In this document: positions 7,514-16,263 of the stretch, piece after piece
Layout: the number at the start of each line of letters is the position of its first letter
Position numbering within the stretch: the first letter of the stretch is position 1
Origin: Bacteroides sp.
Lineage (GTDB): Bacteria; Bacteroidota; Bacteroidia; Bacteroidales; Bacteroidaceae
NCBI GenBank assembly: GCA_019412865.1
Contig: DXOJ01000116.1
Coordinates: 1-18,979, forward strand
DNA: 18,979 nt
Direction: 5' to 3'
The notes under the pieces: generated by a model
Told to the model about the DNA's origin: nothing
Databases searched by the model: none
Seen by the model: only the letters and a program-made list of their open reading frames with translations
Program-made: the position numbers and the translations under genes

Positions 7514-9121
7514 TCAATTAGTCGGATAACCCAGATTTTGTTCCAACTTCGGATTGGCCAAACGTTCTTCACGCGGAATGGGGAATAAATTACGATAAGA
7601 ATCGCTGGAATCATGCAAGAACCATTTCTTTGTAGTAAACTGTCCGAAACGAATGAGTTGTTGACGTCTATGACCTTCCTGACAAAATTCCCAGGCGTAT
7701 TCCTGTAAAAAACGGTCATCATTCAGTTCGGATACTTTCAAGACCTTGTCACCGGTAAAATCGGTAAAAGCACGTTTACGAACATCATTGATAAGATTTA
7801 CGATATCCTGAGTAGCCACCTTTCCACCTTTGCGATACATTGCTTCAGCTTTCATGAAAAAGACATCAGCGTAACGGAATAATACAAAATCATTAGCCAG
7901 CGTGTTCAAAGCTCCTTTTTTTACTTCATATTTATTGAGACGGGCTCCTGTCTGTTCGCCTGTAGTCGGTATATCATCCCCCTCGAACAAAGGAACATCT
8001 TTTGTGTAACAAAGTAATTTTCCCGCATCACGAGGGTCCCAAGGATCGCAATACATAGGAGCACCGGGTGTACCGAACTGCCCTGTATTATCATACAACT
8101 GCCCAATCATCCATGATTTCTCAAATCGCTTATCATCAGAATGATAACTATTGGCAAACTCCGGCGTAGCACAGCAGCCACCCCAGAAACCCGTTATAGT
8201 GGCGGCATGATACTGATATTTCCAATGTTGTGTCCACAGGTGGGGAAGGAAAGTACCTTCGCCATCATAAATATCATCATTACTGATACCCATAATGATT
8301 TCAGGCGAATCTTCATTATTGGTCACAAAAGGAGATTTATAATCTGCCTCCAACTGATATTGATGTGAACCGATAATATCGTCACACAGTCCTATCACTT
8401 CATCCCAATAAGTTACTCCCTTAGCTTCCCATACTTCTGCATTCAAATAAACCTTGGCCAGTAGCATGGAAGCAGCATTCTTATCCCAACGACCATAACT
8501 TTTATCAGCCAAATGTTCTATATTTTGAGAGATTTCATTCACAATGAACTTAAATACATCCGCACGTTTTGAAGTTTCGGGCAGCCATCCTTCCGGAATA
8601 TCATATTGAGTTACCAACGGAACATTGCCGAACATATCTATAAGTATGTAATACCAGAAGGCACGCGCTACCTTAAGCTCTGCCATAATCATATCATTAT
8701 CGACACCGGCATTAGTAAACTCGAATAATAACCGGTTGCAATTGTTGATAGCCGTATAAGCCCTGCGCCAGTTACCCAGGAAATGAGCATCGTCATAAAG
8801 CCACTTATGTTGATTCAGTCGAAAATAGATTCCACCATCATACCAGGAGCCTCCACGCTTCGGAGTCACCCACAGGTCTGAACATTCTTCATTCGTATAT
8901 AGATAGCAGCCGGCTGTATGGGCATCAAAACCACCATATAGCATTTTCAAGTCATTATAGACTTTTCCCAACGCTCCGGGTACATCCTTATCGGTGAAAC
9001 CTTTAAAATATTCATCCGCCGTAAGTTGGTCATAAACTTCTTCTGTCAGGTCGGTGCATGAGCTGAATCCAATCAAGGAGAGCAGCAAACCGCATATAAT
9101 CTTTGTACTTTTCATTGTCAT
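7514..9121 (-). CDS. SusD/RagB-family outer-membrane glycan-binding lipoprotein
   Basis: A 535-residue SusD homologue. The signal peptide ends in FSSC with the lipidated Cys at residue 22. SusD proteins form the lid over the SusC barrel at the cell surface and bind the incoming glycan. Family marks include the N-terminal TPR-like helices with NWRRAYTAINNCNRLL, the DMFGNVPLV motif and the C-terminal signature LFPIPREERLANPKLEQNLGY. The gene starts 6 bp after the susC stop, so translation is probably coupled. ATGs at 9121 and 9115 are both possible starts; the first is used here. Rich in Trp/Tyr, consistent with aromatic sugar-binding surfaces, but the ligand cannot be named. Confidence 0.96.
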   Translation of the reverse strand: MTMKSTKIICGLLLSLIGFSSCTDLTEEVYDQLTADEYFKGFTDKDVPGALGKVYNDLKMLYGGFDAHTAGCYLYTNEECSDLWVTPKRGGSWYDGGIYFRLNQHKWLYDDAHFLGNWRRAYTAINNCNRLLFEFTNAGVDNDMIMAELKVARAFWYYILIDMFGNVPLVTQYDIPEGWLPETSKRADVFKFIVNEISQNIEHLADKSYGRWDKNAASMLLAKVYLNAEVWEAKGVTYWDEVIGLCDDIIGSHQYQLEADYKSPFVTNNEDSPEIIMGISNDDIYDGEGTFLPHLWTQHWKYQYHAATITGFWGGCCATPEFANSYHSDDKRFEKSWMIGQLYDNTGQFGTPGAPMYCDPWDPRDAGKLLCYTKDVPLFEGDDIPTTGEQTGARLNKYEVKKGALNTLANDFVLFRYADVFFMKAEAMYRKGGKVATQDIVNLINDVRKRAFTDFTGDKVLKVSELNDDRFLQEYAWEFCQEGHRRQQLIRFGQFTTKKWFLHDSSDSYRNLFPIPREERLANPKLEQNLGYPTN

Positions 9122-9127
9122 TCAGTA

Positions 9128-12037
9128 TTAAAATCCTATTTTTACTCCAAGTGAAAATGTTCTCGTTGTCGGATATCCGGTATAGGAATCCATTCCCGGA
9201 GTCAGTCCGTTAAAGTTGACCTCCGGATCTACGCCTTTATATCCGGTAAATGTATAAAGGTTCAAACCCGAAAGATAAACCCGCAAATTCTGTATCACCG
9301 AAGATTTCAACTTGAAATTGTATCCTAATGTCACGTTATCGATTTTCACATAGTCGCCATTTTCAATATAGTAGCTTACGTAAGCCGGTGACTTTCTTAC
9401 ATACTGTCCATAAACCTTATCCAGCAAGGTTTTCGGGTAATTAAACTGTGTTCCTTTTTCGAATGTCTCATACAGCATACGATACTGATTCAATATCTGA
9501 TAGTCAAATGCTCCGCGAAGTGACACCGTCAAATCAAAGTTCTTGTAGGATAATGCTGCTGTAAATCCCGCTCTCATAGTGGGAATACCATTTCCGAGCA
9601 CAGTACGGCTGCTATTATCGCCATATTCTCCTCCTTCAATAACCCATTCGCCACTTTCCGTCATACCGATACTTTTCCATCCATAAAAATTACCGATAGC
9701 TCCGCCTTCTTTTACCAGATGAGTGGATTTTTGTACCGGCGCACCGGTAGAACCTAATTCAAGAAAATCTCTTTGATATTTCTCATTCGAGAGTTTCTTC
9801 AATTTATTGGTATTATAGGAAAAGTTTGCTGTCAAATTCAGTTTCCAATCCCGGTTATTAACAACCAGTCCTGATAATACGGCTTCTACTCCGGAGTTTT
9901 CTACCGTACCGACATTGGCCAGTGTAGTGGAAGCCAAGTTAGGAGGCACCGGCACATTATAGGTATATAGCAAGTCTCTGGTCTCTCTCCGGTAATAGTC
10001 AATAGAACCCGACAGGCGGTTTTTAAACAAGGCAAAGTCCAGACCGATATTTAACTCATGTTTTTCTTCCCACTTCAAATCAGGATTGGCATTTTCAGTC
10101 GGAGCCACTGTCCGCACCCATTGCCCGTTTATCAAGACCGGATCACCAAACGCATAACGCAAATGAGATTGATAAGGATTGGTCGGTTCAATACCCGTTA
10201 CACCATATCCGACTTTTAGTTTCAGTTCATTGACAAATTTAACATTCCGCATGAATTTCTCCTGCGAGATACGCCAGGCACCAGACGCTGCATAAAACAA
10301 ACCCCACTGATGATTTTTACCGAATTTGCTGGAACCTTCATAACGTAAACTACCCGAAAACAGATATTTCTCATCATAATTGTAATTCACGCGCCCAAAG
10401 AAGGAAATCAGTTTGTTCATAAATTTATGTCCGTCCATAGACGCAAGTCCTTCTTTTAACGCCATTCCCAAACCGGGTTTCGCGTAGCCCAAGGCATCTG
10501 TCGGATAATTATAATTGTACAAATTAAAATTCTGTTCTTCAAAATCATTATAGCTATATCCTCCAAGTATGCTGAAATCGTGTTGTTTGATTGCTTTAGA
10601 ATATTGTCCGTACAGTTCTAATGTCTTTGATTCATTATACATCGCTTCACGCCACACTTGTCCATCGTGTATGTCATCGTAATTACGGGTAGCAAATGTT
10701 CCGTTATTATTATTGTAAGTCCGCAGGCTTCCCAATGCAGTTAATGACAGTTCTTCTATCGGTCGGTAGACAATCTTACCGGTAGAGGTGAATTCATTCC
10801 ATTTCAAGTCTTTCTGATATTCATTTATCAATCTTACCGGGTTCTCAACTTCATAGAAAGTAGAATATTTACCTGTATTTGCATCGTAAACCGGATTCGT
10901 CGGATTTCCTGTCAGGGTAGCAAAATAAACAGCTCCCTGATCGACTGCCGAACCTTTCACTATCACATAATTGATGTCTCCGCCTACTGACAATTTTCCA
11001 TCAAAAAAGCTACGGTCCAGTCCTATTTTAAAAGTAGTCCGCTCCTGGTCGGTATTTTTCATAATGCCTTCCCGTTTCCGGTAATTCACACTGGCATAAT
11101 AATTGGTTTGTGCATCTCCACCCTGCAAGGAGATATGATGAGTATGACTCCAGGCATCGCGGAACACTTTATCTTTCCATACGGTATTTGCCCCTCCATC
11201 GTTAATAACGGAAACCAGACCGTCTGTTAATTCCGGCAGTCTGCGGAATTCATCAGGAGAAAGAACATCTATCTCATTAGAAATTTGTTCGAGACTAAGA
11301 TAACCGTGGTAAGATAGGGTCGCCTTCCCTGTACTCCCTTTTTTGGTTGTAATCAAAATAACTCCGTTCGTTCCCCGTGTACCATAAATGGCAGCAGCCG
11401 AACCGTCTTTCAAAACGTCAATCGTTTCAATATCATCTACCGATATATTATTTAATGTACCGGGCACTCCATCAATAACGACAAGAGGCTGCTGATTGCC
11501 CGTGAGTGTGGATACACCGCGCAACATAAGCTGTACACCACTATCATTCGGATCTCCCGAAGTAGTATTAATGGCCAAACCCGCCACTTTGCCTTGCAAT
11601 AACTGAAGCGGAGAAGTGACAGCTCCCTGTACGAATTGATCGCTGTTGACGGAAGATACGGCATTAGTCAAAGTACTTCTTTTGACTGTTCCGTATCCCA
11701 CCACCACGACATCGTCAAGTACAGTGACGTCCTCCGACATTTTGATCTGAAGATTTGTTTGCGAAGGCGCCACTGATTTTTCTATTGTTACATAACCTAT
11801 TGAAGAAAACACAAGCACAGGATGTGCACCTGTCAATGTTAACGTAAAAGCCCCGTCGAGGTCCGTGCTGACTCCGTTGGTGGTTCCTTTTTCTACTACT
11901 GTCACTCCGGGTAGACCGCTGCCGTCAGCGTCTTTCACTGTTCCAGATACTTTCCTGCCTTGTGCTGATATGCTTACAGCAATCAGAAACAGGAAAACAC
12001 TTAACATGATTTTTTTAAGTTCCAATGTTCCATTCAT
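9128..12037 (-). CDS. SusC/RagA-family TonB-dependent outer-membrane glycan transporter
   Basis: A 969-residue TonB-dependent transporter that imports oligosaccharides with energy from TonB-ExbBD. A signal peptide (1-25) ends in SISAQG. A carboxypeptidase-regulatory-like domain occupies about 28-103, with GTVKDADGSGLPGVTV and DGAFTL. The TonB-box region with DDVVVVGYGT is at about 108-117, then the plug (118-232) carrying LRGVSTLTGNQQPLVVIDG and the SusC signature GSAAAIYGTRGTNGVILITT. The remaining 730 or so residues form the barrel, ending in Phe (SLGVKIGF), as usual for BAM-assembled barrels. It is a little shorter than many SusC proteins and has no STN domain, so it is not expected to signal to an anti-sigma factor, consistent with HTCS control. 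First gene of the susC-susD-lipoprotein operon. Confidence 0.97.
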   Translation of the reverse strand: MNGTLELKKIMLSVFLFLIAVSISAQGRKVSGTVKDADGSGLPGVTVVEKGTTNGVSTDLDGAFTLTLTGAHPVLVFSSIGYVTIEKSVAPSQTNLQIKMSEDVTVLDDVVVVGYGTVKRSTLTNAVSSVNSDQFVQGAVTSPLQLLQGKVAGLAINTTSGDPNDSGVQLMLRGVSTLTGNQQPLVVIDGVPGTLNNISVDDIETIDVLKDGSAAAIYGTRGTNGVILITTKKGSTGKATLSYHGYLSLEQISNEIDVLSPDEFRRLPELTDGLVSVINDGGANTVWKDKVFRDAWSHTHHISLQGGDAQTNYYASVNYRKREGIMKNTDQERTTFKIGLDRSFFDGKLSVGGDINYVIVKGSAVDQGAVYFATLTGNPTNPVYDANTGKYSTFYEVENPVRLINEYQKDLKWNEFTSTGKIVYRPIEELSLTALGSLRTYNNNNGTFATRNYDDIHDGQVWREAMYNESKTLELYGQYSKAIKQHDFSILGGYSYNDFEEQNFNLYNYNYPTDALGYAKPGLGMALKEGLASMDGHKFMNKLISFFGRVNYNYDEKYLFSGSLRYEGSSKFGKNHQWGLFYAASGAWRISQEKFMRNVKFVNELKLKVGYGVTGIEPTNPYQSHLRYAFGDPVLINGQWVRTVAPTENANPDLKWEEKHELNIGLDFALFKNRLSGSIDYYRRETRDLLYTYNVPVPPNLASTTLANVGTVENSGVEAVLSGLVVNNRDWKLNLTANFSYNTNKLKKLSNEKYQRDFLELGSTGAPVQKSTHLVKEGGAIGNFYGWKSIGMTESGEWVIEGGEYGDNSSRTVLGNGIPTMRAGFTAALSYKNFDLTVSLRGAFDYQILNQYRMLYETFEKGTQFNYPKTLLDKVYGQYVRKSPAYVSYYIENGDYVKIDNVTLGYNFKLKSSVIQNLRVYLSGLNLYTFTGYKGVDPEVNFNGLTPGMDSYTGYPTTRTFSLGVKIGF

Positions 12038-12077
12038 ATGTACTAGTTTTTGTTAATAAGATGTATTGTTTACTCCG

Positions 12078-12085
12078 CAAACTTA
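12078..12085 (-). promoter_or_regulatory. Candidate -7 box of the susC operon
   Basis: On the minus strand this reads TAAGTTTG, a full TAnnTTTG match, placing transcription start roughly 35 bases before the susC ATG. No TTTG is seen at the -33 position; instead the first 21-bp direct repeat begins exactly 20 bp upstream, as expected of an activator-dependent promoter. Confidence 0.65.
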
Positions 12086-12105
12086 GACAATTGTACATTT
12101 TAGGG

Positions 12106-12147
12106 GATGGACAATTATTTCAAATGGATGGATAATACATCTAAAGG
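12106..12147 (-). promoter_or_regulatory. Probable HTCS operator: two tandem 21-bp direct repeats upstream of susC
   Basis: Plus-strand repeat 1 (12106-12126) starts GATGGACAA and ends CAAATG; repeat 2 (12127-12147) starts GATGGATAA and ends TAAAGG. The 21-bp period is two helical turns, placing both half-sites on one face of DNA. The same arrangement occurs upstream of the GH127 gene at 18394-18435. The repeats abut the -33 region of the susC promoter. Assignment to the adjacent HTCS is inference from position and duplication. Confidence 0.7.
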
Positions 12148-12164
12148 AGCTATTTATGAGTTTT

Positions 12165-15100
12165 TTAGCTATTTTCGGGCATTATGCCTGATTCACGCCA
12201 CTGCTTGGGAGACTGTCCGAAACATTTTTTAAATGCACGGCTGAAATAATAAGAATCAGAGAATCCTACTTCATATGCTATTTCGGCAACTGTCTTATCT
12301 GTCTCTATCAGCAAACGGGCAGCATACTTCAAACGTATATTCTGAATAAATTCATTGATAGACTGTCCTGTAATTGCATGCAGTTTACGGTAAAGGGATG
12401 CTTTACTCATGCCCAGTTCATTGCACAGGAAATCAACATTAAGCTCCGTATCAGCCAGATGTTTAAACACAATGGCTACAGCTTTATTCAAAAATTCTTC
12501 ATCTGAATTTGAATGAGTAACTTCCACATTGGACAGGTCAATATCAATTTTATATTTTTGTTTCGCCTTGAAACTATTATAAAGTAGGTTTCTAATTCGC
12601 AGTTCCAGCAGAGACAATTCAAAAGGTTTGGTCATATAAGCATCTGCTCCCGACTTATATCCGGAATATTTATAACTATCCTCCGACAATACGGTCATTA
12701 AGATTATTCTGATATGACTCGTTTCTATATTACTTTTCAAAGTCTTGCACAAATCGTATCCACTCATCTCTTTCATCTTCACATCACTGACAATGATATC
12801 CACTTTCTGTTCTGCAATAAAAGAAATTGCAGCCTCAGCACTATCCACTACCGAAACCTTGAATGAAGCTGATAGATAATCGGTAATAATCTCCCGCAAA
12901 TCCTGGTCATCCTCCGCAACGAGTACATGAGTACCCTCACACATTTTTATAAATTCCGGTTCGGAGAATTCCTCGTTATCCGTATTCTGATAGGGATTCT
13001 CTGAGAAAACATCCAATCTGTAATCTACCACCGACCTGGGAGTTGCCTGTGCCAAATTATCACGAAGCGGTATGGAAAAACAAAAACTGGTTGTCTCTTT
13101 GGGCAAAGAGGTTGCCGTGATTTCCCCCTCATGCATTTCTACCAATGACTTCACATAGGAAAGTCCGACCCCAGACGAATATCTGTCATAGGAGCTATTG
13201 GTAAAGAAACGCTCGAATATAAAAGGTAATTTCTTCGGGTCGATTCCGTCTCCCGTATTGGTAAGCGTGGTAGTTACCTGCCCGGCATCAGACTTCACTT
13301 CAATAGTAATGGTACCGTTCTGATTGGTATACTTATAAGCATTCGACAGAAGGTTATCAAAGATCTTCTCCAACTTATCCGCATCGGCATGAATCATCAT
13401 ATCTCCTTCAAAGCCTTTTATTTCGACATGAATTCCTTTAGATTCAAACATCAGCGTATGTTTATGTAACACAGAGACTATGAACTGTTCGTATTGAATA
13501 GGTTCTATATGTAGTTTCAGATGTTCCAACTCTCTGAAGGCGAGCAATTCATTAATGAGATTCAACAGTTTATCTGCATTCTTCTTGATTATATTATAAT
13601 AATGGTTAGCATTCGACTCCTTCACACGATTCTCCATAAATTGGTTGACAGGACCTAATATGAGAGAAAGAGGAGTTTTAAATTCATGAGATATATTCAC
13701 AAAGAATTTGAATTTCAATTCATTTATTTCCTGGTCTTTTTTCCTTTCCAGCTTTTCCAATGCAAGTGCATGTTTACTTCGGGCATTGGTAAACAAGAGG
13801 AAAATTAAATAAAAGGCCGAGCCTAAAAGAATCAATGTAAACGATAGTTTGGCAGGAAGCCGCTGCCACCAGGGAGGACGAATATAGATATTTAGAGTGC
13901 GCTTGTTGTCTGCCAGATTTCCCTCTTTATCTACCGTGCAGATGCTCAACTGATAGTGTCCATAATTCAATCCCGTAAAGTCGATTCTGGTTTTGCTGCC
14001 CAATTTGTGCCATTGCCCATCCTGACCGGAAAGTTGGTAGGCAAACTGCGGACGATTGTAAGGTTCAAACACATTACATGTAAAATCCACTCCCCAGGAG
14101 GTATTACGATAATCCAGGCATATTTCATCTATGATATTCAAATCCTGATGTAGTACATTGTCTTGCCCGATTGTTTGTTTCTCACCATTAATGTAGAGGT
14201 TATTCCACCATATCGGGTAGATATACGAGTCATTTTTTTCCTGTTCCGGTTCTACTACAACTAGTCCTTCAGTACTCCCGAAATAAAGTTTACTTCCGAT
14301 ATTTGCCCCTGCTTTATAATTGAAACGGTTCGTAGGCAGACCGTCATTAATGGTATAATGCGTAAAAAGAGAGAAATCAGGATTACATTTACACAATCCC
14401 TGATTAGTAGATAACCAAATCTGATTATTCTTATCTTGCAAAATGGCATATATTGTATTATCACACAAACCATTCTTCTCAGTATATCGGCAAATTGACA
14501 AATCGGCAGGATTGATGATAGCAAGTCCGGTATTCTCCGAGCCGACAGCTATCCTACCATCATTCAACTCACGAAGGGTTATATTGTTATAAACTTGTTC
14601 CGGCAATGCTACGACTTTGTAATTCTGTGATTTATCTAGTAAAAAGACTCCGTAATTATAAGAAGCAATCCATATATTACCGCGTTTATCTTCTAATAAG
14701 TCCCAGACAAAAAGATCGGCAGGTAACTCTACAGCAGCACGTTCAATGGTGTGGGTAACGGGATTATACACACACAATCCGCCAAACTGCGTCCCTACCC
14801 AAATCGTACCCTTACTATCTTGCAAGATACAATATACATTATTGTATGAGATACTCTTCGAGTCCTGAATATGTTGCCGGTAATGCTTGAATAAAGAACT
14901 ACCTTTGGAAAGAAGATTCACTCCACCATAATAAGTGCCAATCCAAAGATTCTGCTGATTGTCAACACAGAGTGAATGTATATTGTTACTGCTGATATTA
15001 CTATTATCCGTATTTAATATACCGATCAAATCATGGTTCATATTAAGAACAAATAATCCGTAGTTTTCTGTCCCTACAAGAATTTTTTCATTTTCACAAA

Positions 15101-16181
15101 GAATGGGACTAATGGCTCCCCGTTGAATCGAATAATCCCCTTTATTGGCAGCCACTGTGTGGAAAAGTCCCGAATGAGCATAATGTACATTCACTCCACC
15201 AAAGAAAGTGCCTATCCACATATTCTTCTTTTCATCCGCATAGATACAATAAATGGCATTATCAGACAAACCGTCCGTTTGAGTACTTTTGGCATATACA
15301 TACTCTATTCCTGCCTTAGTACAGAGTGTAATACCTTTTTCTGTTCCTATCCAGATATTACCTTTCGCATCCGCTCCAAAATCACGTACTATGTTATTGG
15401 AAAGATTCTGCTTTTCTTCACAATAATGGACGGAACATAGCTTTTTTCTATCCAGCCGGAAAGCACCGTCTCCATTGCTTCCAATCCAAAGGTTTCTGTC
15501 TTCATCCTCATACAGCCTATTGATATTCTCATGGCAAGGGAGTTGTTCATAAGATAAGGTTTTAAACTCTTTCCGGTCACGGTCATATTTTGACACCAGC
15601 CCGTTTCCACCGCCTACCCACAAGCTCTGGTCTGTATCCAGTAATATGGAATAAATAAGATTAGTGACACGGGCATCTGCCGAATCATACAAGCTCTGAT
15701 AAACAACATTTGTGCCGGCAGCGATATCCAGCTTATTAATTCCCCGGTCTGTTCCTACCCAAATAATGCCGTCTATATCTTCTTTCATACAAAGTATGAT
15801 ATTGGAAGATAAACCAACGGGAGATTCTTTTTCATCGCTATATCGGGTATATTGATTGGATAACCTGTTATAAAGGTACAACCCGTGATCCGTACCGAAC
15901 CACAGGTTGTTTTTAGAATCTTCATAAACGAAGTATATTTTTGACCGGAAATCATTCTTCAAGTGTTTGAAGGTATATTCTTCAAAACTATATCCATTAT
16001 AACGATAGGCGCCATATGTCGTAGAGAACCACATATATCCCCTGCTGTCTTTAAATATATTCCACACCCAGGTATATTTAAGCCCCTCCCCACCGGAGAC
16101 ATGCCTGAAAGACATATCGCCAGCCCAAGTCCTGATATGTAATAATAGTATTATAAATACAAAAACAATACGTAGTTTCAT
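12165..16181 (-). CDS. Hybrid two-component system regulator (HTCS) with periplasmic propellers and AraC output domain
   Basis: A 1338-residue one-protein signalling system. Signal peptide 1-20. Two seven-bladed periplasmic propellers (about 25-340 and 340-645) carry repeated LWIGT-type blade motifs (for example 93, 140, 231, 276, 321, 412, 460, 503, 588); two blades, near 366 and 543, lack the Trp. A Y_Y_Y domain spans about 690-768 and a membrane helix about 775-797. The cytoplasmic part holds HisKA (phospho-His832 in ISHEFKTPL), HATPase (N-box DNLLSNAYKY, GVGLSYV), a receiver (acidic pair 1091-1092, phospho-Asp1133, Thr1163, Lys1185) and an AraC-type HTH (about 1235-1332). All key residues look intact. 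It senses a glycan breakdown product and activates the PUL. The ATG at 16181 is preferred over an adjacent upstream TTG. It lies between GH127 and susC. Confidence 0.96.
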   Translation of the reverse strand: MKLRIVFVFIILLLHIRTWAGDMSFRHVSGGEGLKYTWVWNIFKDSRGYMWFSTTYGAYRYNGYSFEEYTFKHLKNDFRSKIYFVYEDSKNNLWFGTDHGLYLYNRLSNQYTRYSDEKESPVGLSSNIILCMKEDIDGIIWVGTDRGINKLDIAAGTNVVYQSLYDSADARVTNLIYSILLDTDQSLWVGGGNGLVSKYDRDRKEFKTLSYEQLPCHENINRLYEDEDRNLWIGSNGDGAFRLDRKKLCSVHYCEEKQNLSNNIVRDFGADAKGNIWIGTEKGITLCTKAGIEYVYAKSTQTDGLSDNAIYCIYADEKKNMWIGTFFGGVNVHYAHSGLFHTVAANKGDYSIQRGAISPILCENEKILVGTENYGLFVLNMNHDLIGILNTDNSNISSNNIHSLCVDNQQNLWIGTYYGGVNLLSKGSSLFKHYRQHIQDSKSISYNNVYCILQDSKGTIWVGTQFGGLCVYNPVTHTIERAAVELPADLFVWDLLEDKRGNIWIASYNYGVFLLDKSQNYKVVALPEQVYNNITLRELNDGRIAVGSENTGLAIINPADLSICRYTEKNGLCDNTIYAILQDKNNQIWLSTNQGLCKCNPDFSLFTHYTINDGLPTNRFNYKAGANIGSKLYFGSTEGLVVVEPEQEKNDSYIYPIWWNNLYINGEKQTIGQDNVLHQDLNIIDEICLDYRNTSWGVDFTCNVFEPYNRPQFAYQLSGQDGQWHKLGSKTRIDFTGLNYGHYQLSICTVDKEGNLADNKRTLNIYIRPPWWQRLPAKLSFTLILLGSAFYLIFLLFTNARSKHALALEKLERKKDQEINELKFKFFVNISHEFKTPLSLILGPVNQFMENRVKESNANHYYNIIKKNADKLLNLINELLAFRELEHLKLHIEPIQYEQFIVSVLHKHTLMFESKGIHVEIKGFEGDMMIHADADKLEKIFDNLLSNAYKYTNQNGTITIEVKSDAGQVTTTLTNTGDGIDPKKLPFIFERFFTNSSYDRYSSGVGLSYVKSLVEMHEGEITATSLPKETTSFCFSIPLRDNLAQATPRSVVDYRLDVFSENPYQNTDNEEFSEPEFIKMCEGTHVLVAEDDQDLREIITDYLSASFKVSVVDSAEAAISFIAEQKVDIIVSDVKMKEMSGYDLCKTLKSNIETSHIRIILMTVLSEDSYKYSGYKSGADAYMTKPFELSLLELRIRNLLYNSFKAKQKYKIDIDLSNVEVTHSNSDEEFLNKAVAIVFKHLADTELNVDFLCNELGMSKASLYRKLHAITGQSINEFIQNIRLKYAARLLIETDKTVAEIAYEVGFSDSYYFSRAFKKCFGQSPKQWRESGIMPENS

Positions 16182-16210
16182 CAATTATCGTGGTTTTATG
16201 ATCTCATAGT

Positions 16211-16218
16211 CAAAGATA
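16211..16218 (-). promoter_or_regulatory. Candidate -7 box of the HTCS gene
   Basis: On the minus strand this reads TATCTTTG, matching TAnnTTTG, about 30 bp before the HTCS ATG and inside the 82-bp gap after GH127. No ATGGA direct repeats lie upstream of it, suggesting a separate basal promoter. Confidence 0.5.
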
Positions 16219-16263
16219 TAAAAAATAGTTATGCAGATTATTTTTTAAGCATACTTTTAAGTG

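Noticed and set aside
9128..12037. ECF-sigma/anti-sigma control of the SusC operon
   Set aside because: SusC lacks an N-terminal STN domain and no sigma/anti-sigma pair is encoded nearby; an HTCS is present instead.
12082..12105. Possible third operator repeat containing AGACAATTG next to the susC repeats
   Set aside because: The spacing does not match the 21-bp period and only a few core columns agree; it also overlaps the -7 box.
12148..12170. AGCTA/TAGCT inverted repeat at the end of the HTCS gene
   Set aside because: Only a 5-bp AT-containing stem overlapping the stop codon, without a following U-tract; not a credible terminator.
16182..16184. TTG as start codon of the HTCS
   Set aside because: The next codon is ATG and begins a normal signal peptide; no reason to prefer TTG.
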